A DNA stretch of 64,000 bases from contig NZ_WHUF01000004.1 of the NCBI RefSeq assembly GCF_009380165.1, positions 62,001 to 126,000 on the forward strand, read 5' to 3'. Positions within the stretch are counted from its first letter, which is position 1; every line of letters begins with the position of its first letter. This DNA comes from Rugamonas rivuli (GTDB taxonomy: Bacteria; Pseudomonadota; Gammaproteobacteria; Burkholderiales; Burkholderiaceae_D). Under the pieces are notes generated by a model that had not been told where the DNA came from, searched no databases, and saw only the letters and a program-made list of their open reading frames with translations. The position numbers and the translations under genes are program-made. Positions 41,206 through 48,988 of the stretch are shown in pieces.

Positions 41206-41242
41206 AGAAAAAAGCCGTTGACTCCCTAAAGAGTCAACGGCT
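41206..41242 (-). terminator. Terminator next to the displaced att copy
   Basis: AGCCGTTGACTC (41213-41224) and GAGTCAACGGCT (41231-41242) form a perfect 12-bp stem with a 6-nt loop. Read on the minus strand it is followed by a run of T (complement of 41207-41213). It matches in place and partly in sequence the tRNA-fMet terminator at 57974-58008, so it was the tRNA terminator when this element lay next to the tRNA gene. Confidence 0.75.
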
Positions 41243-41254
41243 TCTTCCTGAATT

Positions 41255-41272
41255 TGGTTGCGGGGACAGGAT
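41255..41272. repeat. att copy: 18-bp direct repeat of the tRNA-fMet 3' end
   Basis: TGGTTGCGGGGACAGGAT occurs here and at 58019-58036, where it is the 3' end (including CCA) of the initiator tRNA gene on the minus strand. Identity stops right after the 18 bases. The two copies bound the younger island. Confidence 0.8.
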
Positions 41273-41445
41273 AAGTGTCTCGCCGAAGCTCTGTTCAGGC
41301 CAAGCCATTGAACCTAAAGGGCAATCGCGGATTGTGGCTTCCGGGCGCTTTGTTCAAGGGTGTGGCGAGAAGTGTATCACTTTCTGTTTCACAAAAAACC
41401 ATCTATTGATGCTATATTTTATGCAATTACATTTTGGATATGGAT

Positions 41446-41613
41446 ATGAAAATTAACCAAATAATTTTTCTAGCCAATGGAGATATCGAAGTCCACTACA
41501 CTGACAACAATGGGGCTAATCATACTAAAGTGATACCCAAGGCGGCGAACCTTCGGAGCCTCAAAGATGGACTGCTGATGGAGAAAATTAAATCTCTGCT
41601 AAATCTGCTGTGA
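41446..41613 (+). CDS. Small hypothetical protein (55 aa)
   Basis: A 55-codon frame from ATG 41446 (MKINQIIFLANGDIEVHYTD at the start, ending KIKSLLNLL). An in-frame ATG at 41440 is also possible. The upstream sequence is AT-rich with only a weak ribosome binding site. The protein looks like a compact beta-then-helix domain. It overlaps the convergent gene at 41599 by 15 bases. No family is recognised. Confidence 0.4.
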   Translation: MKINQIIFLANGDIEVHYTDNNGANHTKVIPKAANLRSLKDGLLMEKIKSLLNLL

Positions 41614-41874
41614 TAGTGGAAATATTTCAAGCGAGGTAAAGGTATCGAGATCACATTGAAATTCTGACCGTGCATCTATCGCTTGCATACATGCCCGAAT
41701 TTCTTTACAGACAGCTTTGACACATTCCAGTTGAGTGGCGGACTCGGCTGTCGGTGAGTTCGCGTGCAGGTGGCTGCACTCCAATATGAAGCGGGACAAG
41801 ACCTCGTCAACATTGCGGTTGACGGAATTAAGGATGATTTCCTTAATTGAGTTGACGTGTTTTTCTTGTGACAT
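41599..41874 (-). CDS. Hypothetical helical protein (91 aa)
   Basis: 91-aa soluble protein from ATG 41874, supported by GGAGAGCGA just upstream. It is nearly all alpha-helical (VNSIKEIILNSVNRNVDEVL, CVKAVCKEIRACMQAI) with several cysteines and no recognised domain. It lies between the convergent small ORF and vsr, on the same strand as vsr. Confidence 0.5.
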   Translation of the reverse strand: MSQEKHVNSIKEIILNSVNRNVDEVLSRFILECSHLHANSPTAESATQLECVKAVCKEIRACMQAIDARSEFQCDLDTFTSLEIFPLSQQI

Positions 41875-41992
41875 TTCGCTCTCCACGGAATGTGAAGTGT
41901 TTCTCATGCCATCTGAAACGAGTCAAGCTCTCCACTACTTTCTTATCCCATTTCAAAAAGACGCAAGGACATTAAGGCAGGACTCTAATCTT

Positions 41993-42349
41993 TCATGCAA
42001 GGAAAGAAACTAGCCTCTCAGCCAAGAGAGCCTTGTTTTTCAACTCGCACTCCCACAATACAAGCACTTTCCAACCATCGGATGCTAGTCTCTCTTTGTT
42101 TGCATTGTCACGTCGCTGCGTTCGCTGGATCTTGGTTCGCCAATACTCAGCACGCGTTTTTGGCTGTCGTGGACCGCGAGCGCATGTGTGACCATGCCAG
42201 AAGCAGCCATTGATAAAGATGGCCCGCTTCTTGCCGATCCAAGCGATATCGGGCTTGCCGGGAATGTCGTCGCGGTGGAGGCAGTAACCAGTCTGGCCCA
42301 GCTTGCGCAGGAGGCTCCTTACAAGGAGCCCGGCGACTTCTTTTGTCGT
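41993..42349 (-). pseudogene. Vsr-type mismatch endonuclease, no usable start codon
   Basis: A minus-strand frame, closed by TGA at 41993, encodes a Vsr domain: LLVRSLLRKLG, YCLHRDDIPGKPDIAW (with the catalytic-site Asp), FINGCFWHGHTC (zinc-site Cys and His) and VLVLWECELK. In E. coli Vsr the FTHGCFWH motif has catalytic His64; here that position is Asn. The frame has no ATG, GTG or TTG in the expected place, and its upstream part overlaps the end of the methyltransferase frame. Vsr nicks T-G mismatches left by Dcm-type deamination. Both defects suggest decay, though translation by coupling cannot be excluded. Confidence 0.72.
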
Positions 42350-42960
42350 TGGAGAGCTTGGTCCAGCAAGTTGCGGATCACGGAGGCCAGTGTTCGGCGG
42401 GCGTCGTAGTTGAGCTTGAACGGCTGCGAGTTGAAAAACTCCACGAAGCGCACGGCGTCGAGCAGCATCGTGCCGACGCGATAGCCGCGCTCGACCAGAG
42501 CCGCGTGCAGCTTGCGATAGTGCGCGCCGCCAGCGGACGATACGAGACCCAACACGTTTTCCGCCACGAGAAGCGGCGGAGCGTCGTCTCCCATCTCGTC
42601 AATGATGCGGAGCCACTCCCAAACCAAGCCGCTGCGCTTGGCGCGGATGTCCCCGGCCACGCCCGCCAGCGACAGGTCTTGGCAAGGAAACGAGGTCCAT
42701 GCGAGCGTCGCCGACGGCAGCTCTGCGCCAGCGACATCCGAGATCGATCCCAAGTGGAAATGCGTCTTGGTGTAGTTTGCGGTGTAGACGGCGCCTTTTT
42801 TGCCATCGATGTCGTTTGCCCAGATGGGCTTGAATGAGCTTTTCAGCCCTTGGGCGACCAATTGTGGAGCCGGCGACACGACCGTCGCCTCTGCTTGCAA
42901 GCTGTCGCGTAGATTCAAGACGGGATGACGCAGAGCGGCCAAAATGGGTTCCTCAATATC
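42319..42960 (-). pseudogene. C5 cytosine methyltransferase fragment
   Basis: The minus strand holds the middle of a C5 DNA methyltransferase: GLKSSFKPIWANDIDGKKG (after motif I), TSFPCQDLSLAGV with the catalytic Cys (motif IV) and LVAENVLGLVSSAGG (motif VI). The motif I FAGxGG is missing at the N-terminus, and the target-recognition part and motifs VIII-X are missing after DAVRFV. The frame continues upstream through unrelated sequence overlapping the PEP-CTERM gene. It ends in TAA at 42319, overlapping the vsr frame, so it was probably a dcm-vsr pair that has decayed. Confidence 0.75.
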
Positions 42961-42975
42961 TAAAAGGCAACCAAC

Positions 42976-43641
42976 ATGAAAACTCTCCGCGTCTTCCGCC
43001 TGCTTTTGGCCTCCGGCGTTCTGCTGTTCGCTTGCGCCCAAAGCCATGCGGGCTTCGGCTACTGCACGCCGGATGCCCCGTCGCTCGCCTCGACAAAAAC
43101 CAGCTCCGGCGGCGTGTTCACCATCGACATCGCGGCCAGCGCCGGCGGCTGCCCCTCCGGCCCGTCCGCCTTCGACGGCTCGCTCTCCACCCTCGTTGTG
43201 CCGTATTTCGCCGACGCCCATGCATCCATCTCCGCCCCCACAGGGTGGACGTGGCAAATCGTCTCCGACGACCGGCTCAATGTCGGACATGAAGCCGGAG
43301 CCTTGGTCTTCTCCGCCTCCACGGCTTCGGCCAGTGTCGCCCCGCGCTCAACACTGTCGGGCTTCCTGATCTCCTCCGCCTTCTCCGGTGTCCAAGCCAC
43401 AGCCTTCCAAGCCACCACTGTCGGGCTGTTCACCACGGACTACTACTTCCCAAGCGCCACGTTCGGATACGACCTCATGCCTTTGATCCCCGGCAGCCCG
43501 ATGGCCGTCGCGGCGCTGGATTTCCCGACGGCGCCGGTTCCCGAGCCAGCCTCTTGGGCGCTGCTCGCGCTGGGACTGGCTGTGATTTGGGTCTCGGCCA
43601 AGCGAAGCGCCGGGGACCAAGCCGCCTCCATTCTGGCCTGA
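42976..43641 (+). CDS. PEP-CTERM sorting domain protein
   Basis: 221-aa exported protein: signal peptide (residues 1-25, ending AQSHA), a Ser/Ala-rich beta-type body, and a C-terminal PEP-CTERM signal of VPEPASWALLALGLAVIW followed by SAKRSAG. Such tails are recognised by EpsH-type exosortase and direct proteins to the cell surface or exopolysaccharide matrix. The needed exosortase is not in this window, so the host must supply it. It begins at the broken end of the methyltransferase fragment. Confidence 0.85.
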   Translation: MKTLRVFRLLLASGVLLFACAQSHAGFGYCTPDAPSLASTKTSSGGVFTIDIAASAGGCPSGPSAFDGSLSTLVVPYFADAHASISAPTGWTWQIVSDDRLNVGHEAGALVFSASTASASVAPRSTLSGFLISSAFSGVQATAFQATTVGLFTTDYYFPSATFGYDLMPLIPGSPMAVAALDFPTAPVPEPASWALLALGLAVIWVSAKRSAGDQAASILA

Positions 43642-43663
43642 TACCACAAGGCTCCATCCAGAC

Positions 43664-45051
43664 CTTGAATCCATGCGACAGCGCAGGAAAATTCCGGGGC
43701 CAAGCGACAGTCCGAGCAAGAGCCAACCTTGAGGTGCCCAGCCTGTTGTAATATGCAAAAAAGCAATGACGATTTGACATCCGGCGGCCACGCATCCTGC
43801 GGGCTCGCCGCGACGTCCACACGCGCGTAGGAAAAACCGTCGGCCCACGAATGGGTCGCTCTCGGCCTTGCGGACGCGCTTGTCAAAGCTGCCCCTTGGA
43901 CAAACTGAGAGAAGGCCAACCGCCTGCATGAATTCGCTCGCCTACCATGTCGTGGTCCACGCCCTTGAAGGGCGGGCCGGATGGACGCCCATATCGCGAT
44001 TTGTCGCGGCCGTGGCCCACGTCATCGACGGGCATCTCCCCTACGAGCGCTACAACGCGGCGGGCCGCGCGCGCGCGGCCGAGGGCGTCACCGAGGGCCA
44101 GATCGAGAGCGCCGTCCGCGAATTCCTTCTCACGGACCTCTCCCTCGGCGTCAGGACCACCAGCATGCTGTCGAGCCCAGAGGTCGTGGTGGCCGCCTAC
44201 AACTCTTACAACGCCTCGGCGAAAATCGCGGTGCGCACGAGCGTGTCCCTGCCGAGCGGCGGGCCGGGCTCCGGCGCGGTCGTGGCCCAGCGGCGCGTGC
44301 TGATCGGAACCCCTGACCCCGGCCCCTGCCGCGTGGGCACCCTCGCCATGTTCGACGGCTTGCTTGGCTTCGTGGAGAGGAACGCCCGCCTTGGAGGGCC
44401 GCCGCGACGAAGCCTTGGAACCGTGGCGGAGCTGCTTGGCGTCTCCAACTCGGCGGCGGCGGAGGCGTCCGCGATCTTTGAGGCCGAGGGCTCGATGTCC
44501 GTTGGCGAGCTGGCCCAACGGCTCGGCTGCCACCAGCGCTCGCTCGAACGCAAACTGAAATCAGAAGGAGTGACCGCTGAGGCGCTCCGCCAAGCGGCCC
44601 GAATCCTCCGGGCCGCCGACAGGCTAGGCTCTGATGCCAGCCTCACCACCATCGCTGTCGAGGAGGGCTTCTCCGACCTCTCCCACATGACCCGATCTTT
44701 CAAATCTTCGGCGGCAATGCAGCCAAGCCTTTTGCGGGGACTGCTCCGGGCAGACGCGCTCGCCCGAGCCTCATGTGGAGGCTATGACGGAGAAGGCGAA
44801 GCGGGACGACACGCGCTGCGGACGTAGCGTCCCACATTCCCCCCTCAGCTCCCCAATCCCCTAATTCCAAGCGGCGATCCTGCTGGCGGTTCTCAATTTC
44901 CCATTCCAGCACGGCTACTCGACGCGCGAGACGCATGTGGCGCGCATGTCCCTTGCTCGTCGGAGCGGCGGGCCTCGATGCTTGGCTGCCGAACGCCCGA
45001 AAAGCTTTGCGCCATTTTCGAAAAAGACGACCGTGTCGCATGGATTCAAGC
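43664..45051. repeat. 17-bp inverted repeat flanking the AraC gene
   Basis: CTTGAATCCATGCGACA occurs at 43664-43680 on the plus strand and, inverted, at 45035-45051. The copies lie in gene-free DNA on either side of the AraC-type gene. They could be ends of a small transposable unit, recombination scars or regulator sites. No transposase is present between them. Confidence 0.4.
43928..44827 (+). CDS. AraC-family transcriptional regulator
   Basis: 299-aa regulator. The N-terminal 170 residues have no recognised fold. The C-terminal DNA-binding domain (about 205-290) shows MSVGELAQRLGCHQRSLERKL, the first helix-turn-helix, and TIAVEEGFSDLSHMTRSFKS, the second, as in AraC/XylS proteins. ATG 43928 follows GAGAGAAGG. 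The N-part contains YNSYNASAK and VGTLAMFDGLLGFVE. The target is unknown; the adjacent PEP-CTERM gene is possible. Confidence 0.8.
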   Translation: MNSLAYHVVVHALEGRAGWTPISRFVAAVAHVIDGHLPYERYNAAGRARAAEGVTEGQIESAVREFLLTDLSLGVRTTSMLSSPEVVVAAYNSYNASAKIAVRTSVSLPSGGPGSGAVVAQRRVLIGTPDPGPCRVGTLAMFDGLLGFVERNARLGGPPRRSLGTVAELLGVSNSAAAEASAIFEAEGSMSVGELAQRLGCHQRSLERKLKSEGVTAEALRQAARILRAADRLGSDASLTTIAVEEGFSDLSHMTRSFKSSAAMQPSLLRGLLRADALARASCGGYDGEGEAGRHALRT

Positions 45052-45276
45052 CAGCGACCACGCCTGGCCTGTAACTTCTGCATGTTGGAGAGGGCGACAG
45101 AGCAGCCAACGCCAGCGCGGCGCGCATGCGGTGCGCGCTCAACGAGCTCAATGAGGTGTATGCGGGGCGATGCCTGTTCAACGTGGCGCATGGGACTCAT
45201 GCGGTGCATGCGCGGTGCGCGCGTCTGCCCAGGCTTGCGTCTGGGGCGTGTATGCCTTTGTGTATCCGCAGACGAG
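44828..45276. other. Gene-free region with TGCGGTGC motifs
   Basis: 449 bp without a supported gene; minus-strand frames here have atypical composition and no ribosome binding site. TGCGGTGC occurs at 45127-45134 and 45200-45207, with a variant GCGGTGC at 45212-45218. The same octamer recurs twice in the gap at 46.9 kb. The region is rich in GCGC and CATG steps. Confidence 0.35.
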
Positions 45277-45693
45277 TCAGCGTTTGGGCTTGCCCGGCTT
45301 CTTGGGCTCGAGTCGGCGAGCCAGTGTCTTGACGAGGTCGGCGACCATGTCGCGGTCGGCCGAGTCGAGTTTGGCTAGCTGTTGGGCGATCAGGACGGCT
45401 TGGTCCGGCAGCGAGTCGCTCGCGCCAAGCAGCATGTCTGCGGAGCTGCACCCAAACATCTCGCCGAGGACCACCAAGCGCTCGGCGTTGACGGAGCCGA
45501 CGCCGCGCTCCATTCGCGAGACGGCCTCGGGGCCGATGCCGAGGAGCTCGGCGACGGATTCTTGAGTCAGCCCGGCTCGCTGCCGGGCCGTGCTGATTTC
45601 ATGGCCTATGGCCTTGCGCAAGTATGCGGCTCGCTCCTCCGCGCTGGTGGCCGAAGGGGGCGGCTGTCCGTCGTATGTGTAGAAGTAGAACAT
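45277..45693 (-). CDS. XRE-family HTH regulator
   Basis: 138-aa protein with a Cro/CI helix-turn-helix at about residues 30-88 (ISTARQRAGLTQESVAELLG, then EAVSRMERG and LVVLGEMFGCSSADML). A short C-terminal helix (DRDMVADLVKTLARRL) precedes a basic tail KKPGKPKR. It is divergent from the small membrane protein gene at 45844, which it may control together with itself. Such regulators are common on integrative elements. Confidence 0.85.
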   Translation of the reverse strand: MFYFYTYDGQPPPSATSAEERAAYLRKAIGHEISTARQRAGLTQESVAELLGIGPEAVSRMERGVGSVNAERLVVLGEMFGCSSADMLLGASDSLPDQAVLIAQQLAKLDSADRDMVADLVKTLARRLEPKKPGKPKR

Positions 45694-45843
45694 TTGGGTT
45701 TCCTCGATTCAACCTGAATGGTGGACACCCGGCCAGAAGCTTTGAAGGACTTAAAAGGTTGAATGTCAACCAATTTGGTTTATTATGCGTTTTTGACAGG
45801 ACGGCAGACGCCCGTGTGCCAACGTGAGGAGAAGGAGAAAGAG

Positions 45844-46410
45844 ATGGGATTTTTCGCGACGATATTTGTGCTTTGGGGCTTGTTCTTTTCGCTGTTCATC
45901 CCCGCCGCCCCCGGTGGGCTGGCGGCGTTGGGGCTGTTCGCTTTCGCTTGGGTGCCGACGGGCCTCTTGGTTTGGTTCGTGCTGCGCCGAGCCGGCCAGC
46001 GCGAAAAGCTGCATCGGGAAATGCTCGGCGCCGTCGGCGTCCCACAGGGAACTGGCTTCGACCACGCCGAGGATGGCACGGGCATCGCGTTGAACCGTTC
46101 GATGCGGCAAATCGGGGTGCTGGCGGATGGGGCTTGGAAAATCTATCCCTACGACGAAATCCGCAAGTGGGCGATCCAGTCGCAGACGGCCGGGCGCGTC
46201 GTTGGCGGCCTCGGCGTAGCCAACAATGTCGCGGCGGCCGGAGCCAACGCTCGGATGGCGAAGGAGGCCAGCGCCAACACCGGCCTGTTCCTGACAGTCA
46301 AGGATTTGCAGGCGCCCCAGTGGCGCGTCGCGATGAAGGAGCCGATGGTCCGAGCGCGGTGGATGGAGCTGTTGCAGCAAGAAATCAACGAGGGCGGCGT
46401 CGCGGCGTGA
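45844..46410 (+). CDS. Membrane-anchored hypothetical protein, DUF4755-like
   Basis: 188-aa protein with two N-terminal membrane helices (residues 2-24 and 28-48) and a cytoplasmic domain containing GTGIALNRSMRQIGVLADG and YPYDEIRKWAIQSQTAGRVVGG, then LFLTVKDLQAPQWRVAM. The arrangement recalls DUF4755 proteins, but I give that match only moderate weight. ATG 45844 has GGAGAAAGAG just upstream. It is followed after 45 nt by a small lipoprotein gene, probably in one transcript. Confidence 0.6.
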   Translation: MGFFATIFVLWGLFFSLFIPAAPGGLAALGLFAFAWVPTGLLVWFVLRRAGQREKLHREMLGAVGVPQGTGFDHAEDGTGIALNRSMRQIGVLADGAWKIYPYDEIRKWAIQSQTAGRVVGGLGVANNVAAAGANARMAKEASANTGLFLTVKDLQAPQWRVAMKEPMVRARWMELLQQEINEGGVAA

Positions 46411-46455
46411 CGCGCGCCGAGCAGAACGCAAGACAACAATCGAATGGAGAACTAA

Positions 46456-46773
46456 ATGGCAATGCACGACAAGATCAAAAATGTGATGATCGCGACCGCC
46501 TCGGCGCTGGCGGCCTTGGCCCTCTCTGGCTGCGGCCAGTCTGGCCCAAGCGAATCGGACGTCCAAGCCGCGATGCTGCGGCAGCTCGAAGCGATGGCGG
46601 GGAAAGCGGACGCTGCAAAACAGAAGGACGAGTTCGCGAAGGTCAAAGTGGTCAAATGCGAGAAGGGGCAGCTGGACGCCTTCGTGTGCGAGATCGACGG
46701 CCCGATGGGGCACGCTGTCGGGCGCTTCAAAAAAGAGAGTGAGGGCTGGGTCTTCTTGGGCGCTGGCGGCTGA
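46456..46773 (+). CDS. Small lipoprotein (105 aa)
   Basis: 105-aa predicted lipoprotein: signal with core ATASALAALALSGC, where the lipobox Cys is at about residue 26, followed by a short charged domain with two further cysteines (VVKCEKG and FVCEID) spaced as if disulfide-bonded. No family is recognised. It follows the membrane protein gene on the same strand. Confidence 0.6.
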   Translation: MAMHDKIKNVMIATASALAALALSGCGQSGPSESDVQAAMLRQLEAMAGKADAAKQKDEFAKVKVVKCEKGQLDAFVCEIDGPMGHAVGRFKKESEGWVFLGAGG

Positions 46774-47085
46774 GGAGGCGTGCCGGCCTGTTGGATTCTG
46801 GCGCATGGCGTCGTCGAGGCTGCGCGGTGCCGATGTGCCACACATGTGTGACGAGACGGTGGTTTGCGAGCCTTTTGAGGTTATACACCCGACGCACCAA
46901 TGTGCGGTGCAAATGCGGTGCGCCCGCTTTTTTGTAGATACAAGAGCTTGGGGCTCGCCCCGGAAGGCTTGACGACGCTCCCGATTCCAAGCTTGCAAGA
47001 AGCTGCCCCCTCGGATCAGGAGGGGGCAGGCGCCAAACGATTTTGGCTGGCAGGTTGAGCTCACAGCGAAGGAGTGGAAGACTTC
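46774..47085. other. Gene-free region with palindrome, octamer repeats and a hairpin
   Basis: 312 bp without a supported gene. It contains the perfect palindrome CACACATGTGTG (46839-46850), two more TGCGGTGC octamers (46903-46910 and 46914-46921), and a 9-bp hairpin CTGCCCCCT/AGGGGGCAG (47003-47011 and 47021-47029) between two genes whose 3' ends face each other. The hairpin lacks a clean U-tract but may end transcription. Confidence 0.4.
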
Positions 47086-47832
47086 TCAGCGCCTTGGCTT
47101 GCCGTCTTTGTCCAGAGCCGCGCCAAATCCGCCGTTGGATAGCTTGGCATATACGTTGCAATCCCAGCCGCCGCCAGAATTTTTCATCCACACGAGGTAT
47201 GCTCCGCCGGTCAAGTCCGCGCGGGCCAACGCGCTGTTGTTCCAGATCAAATCCACCAACACCGGCATGGCGGCATTTTCCCGCAATCTCAAATTCCGGC
47301 GGTCCATTGCGACGAACTTCACCTCGAACCTCATCGCGACATGAGATTTGCCGGCGGCCTCCGTCCCGATCCAGCGCGCGTCGGCTTGGGCGACTCTTTC
47401 ACACGCCGCGCCTCTTGCCGCTTCCTCGCGGCGCAAACACTCCGATGGGGAAAACCACTCAATCGCTGCGGGCGAGAAACCATCGGATTTTGGAGCGGCC
47501 GTCATCCCGAAAGACGACACGAGCGAGGGAAGCATGCGGCAAACCTCGGCAAGGCGCTCGTTTGAATGGCGCGTCTCCCTTGCCAGCTTGGATACCGATT
47601 CTTCGAGATCGGCCACACTTCCGCCTCCCAACCAGTCCATAGTATCGTTGCTCGTCAGCGCCGAGTTGATGGCGAAGTCGATCACATCGATTGGGTTTGC
47701 ATCTTCGTCCATGTTCGCCTTCAATTTTTGAAGCTTTGGCATCCTGGCTCGGGTGAGGCGGACGGAGACGCCTGCTCGGGTCCACGCATTTTTTTTGCCA
47801 CCGGCTGCAATTGATTTTTCTTTGCTAGTCAT
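47086..47832 (-). CDS. Hypothetical protein with N-terminal basic segment (248 aa)
   Basis: 248-aa protein from ATG 47832 (MTSKEKSIAAGGKK), with AAGGGA upstream. The first 60 residues are basic and look like a DNA-binding or anti-restriction type N-terminus (AGVSVRLTRARMPKLQKLKA). The middle is helical (ADLEESVSKLARETRHSNERL), and the C-terminal 100 residues are beta-rich (DLTGGAYLVWMKNSGGGWDC). There is no recognised family. It lies 88 nt downstream of the second integrase, on the same strand. Confidence 0.5.
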   Translation of the reverse strand: MTSKEKSIAAGGKKNAWTRAGVSVRLTRARMPKLQKLKANMDEDANPIDVIDFAINSALTSNDTMDWLGGGSVADLEESVSKLARETRHSNERLAEVCRMLPSLVSSFGMTAAPKSDGFSPAAIEWFSPSECLRREEAARGAACERVAQADARWIGTEAAGKSHVAMRFEVKFVAMDRRNLRLRENAAMPVLVDLIWNNSALARADLTGGAYLVWMKNSGGGWDCNVYAKLSNGGFGAALDKDGKPRR

Positions 47833-47920
47833 GGGGTTCCCTTGTTTCAGTGTGGACGCGGGCCGAAGCCAGCGCAAAGAAAAGGGCCGCCAAGGCAGCG
47901 GCCCCTGCATGCAAAGCGTG

Positions 47921-48988
47921 TCATTCCATGCGGCTGGCGAGCTCCGAGCCGCGCAGATTGGCGTAGCGGTTGAGCATGGCCAGGCTGCCGTGGCCGGCGA
48001 TCCTCATGATTTCATACACTGAGAGCTGGCGTTTTCGGAGAACCATGCGGCTGATCGCCTCGTGCCTCAGGTCGTGGAAGCGATAGTCCACGAGGCCAGC
48101 GTGCTTGACTCGAAGCCGGAAGTTCTGCGATACGGCCTTCGGATTGAGCATGGTGTGAAATATGCGCTGATCGCCAAGCATTTGCTGGGCCATGAGCTGC
48201 GCCACGATGCTCATGGCCTTGGCCGAGAGCGGAATGGCGCGTGAATATTTGCATTTTGTGTGCTCTTTGGGAAGGGTCCAAAGGCGCTCGGCCAAGTCCA
48301 CTTCGCTCCAAGTGGCCAAAATCAATTCTTGAAGGCGCGCTCCGGTTTCAAGAGCCAGCCCCACAAGGAGCGGCCATTGATTCTGACCATCGTCGATTTT
48401 GGCTTTGGCCAGCGTCGCCATCAGAGCGTTCTCCTCGGTTTCGGACAGCCGCCGCTCCCGATTGTTTTGCCACCCTTTGGGCAACAGGTCGGAGGAAAAT
48501 GGGAACTGCGGCACCGCGACGTCCAGTTCGTTGGCCCGCCAACGGATCGCCAAGCCGACAAGTCCAAGATGGCCTTTGAGCGTGGCCCACGTCAAAGGCC
48601 GTCCCATGTGGGACAGTCTAGGCTTCATGGATGTCAGATAGGCCTTGATCCAGCTTCGACGCACGTCTCCCACCTTGACATCGCCAATCGCTTTCAAAAC
48701 CTTGGGGGCCATCTTTTTGTAATGCGGCTTGCACCTTTCGCTTCTGATGAACATGCGGATGACAGATCGAAGCTCCTCGTTTTGAAAGTCCAAGGCCGTG
48801 GCTGCAAGAGCTCGTTCCGGCAAAACTGCGCCGCGTCCGGTGCGGATTTTTCGCTCCGTGACGCGGGCAAAGGTTTCCGCCTCAGGTTTGGAGGGAAAGC
48901 TTTGGACGATTTTCGGGGAGCCCTTGATGCGAATGGTGACCTGCCAAGATGTGGTCTCTTTGTTTTTTCGTTCGACGATGCTCGCCAT
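47921..48988 (-). CDS. Tyrosine recombinase/phage-type integrase (second integrase)
   Basis: 355-aa integrase. The N-terminal arm-binding part (1-70, ETTSWQVTIRIKGSPKIVQSF) and core-binding domain precede the catalytic domain, which has the first Arg in ETGARLQELILATW, the HxxR box in FHDLRHEAISRM and the nucleophile Tyr in AMLNRYANL. ATG 48988 starts the homology; the 31 codons upstream are not expected to be part of the protein. Its att site was not identified. Its presence inside the tRNA island suggests a nested or captured element. Confidence 0.88.
   Translation of the reverse strand: MASIVERKNKETTSWQVTIRIKGSPKIVQSFPSKPEAETFARVTERKIRTGRGAVLPERALAATALDFQNEELRSVIRMFIRSERCKPHYKKMAPKVLKAIGDVKVGDVRRSWIKAYLTSMKPRLSHMGRPLTWATLKGHLGLVGLAIRWRANELDVAVPQFPFSSDLLPKGWQNNRERRLSETEENALMATLAKAKIDDGQNQWPLLVGLALETGARLQELILATWSEVDLAERLWTLPKEHTKCKYSRAIPLSAKAMSIVAQLMAQQMLGDQRIFHTMLNPKAVSQNFRLRVKHAGLVDYRFHDLRHEAISRMVLRKRQLSVYEIMRIAGHGSLAMLNRYANLRGSELASRME

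Larger units (their letters stand above)
36487..41272. mobile_element. Older, decayed tRNA-fMet-linked island (inferred)
   Basis: This stretch has lower GC and different codon use than the core on its left. It carries an Hcp remnant, a frameshifted DUF4145 gene, a muramidase-like gene, a lipoprotein and a zinc protease. It ends at 41255-41272 with a copy of the tRNA-fMet 3' end beside a terminator and the first 31 codons of an integrase like the one at 57940. I infer an earlier insertion at the same tRNA gene that was displaced by a later one. No matching att copy was found on its left side, so the left limit is uncertain. Confidence 0.55.

Noticed and set aside
41139..41456. Plus-strand 105-codon frame over the displaced att copy
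   Set aside because: It spans the integrase remnant, the terminator and the att repeat, which explain the DNA better.
42976..43290. N-terminal extension of the C5 methyltransferase frame through the PEP-CTERM gene
   Set aside because: The translated extension is Gly/Ala/Arg-rich and unrelated to methyltransferases, while the plus strand has a clear signal peptide and PEP-CTERM protein.
44700..45209. Minus-strand frames in the gap after the AraC gene
   Set aside because: No ribosome binding site, skewed Arg/Ala/His composition, no domain, and overlap with the AraC C-terminus.
46839..46850. CACACATGTGTG palindrome as an operator
   Set aside because: It is a perfect 12-bp palindrome but a single copy with no nearby promoter elements; I mention it only as part of the gene-free region.
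46727..47191. Minus-strand 154-codon frame
   Set aside because: It overlaps the ends of two genes and the hairpin at 47003-47029, and its composition is of shadow type.
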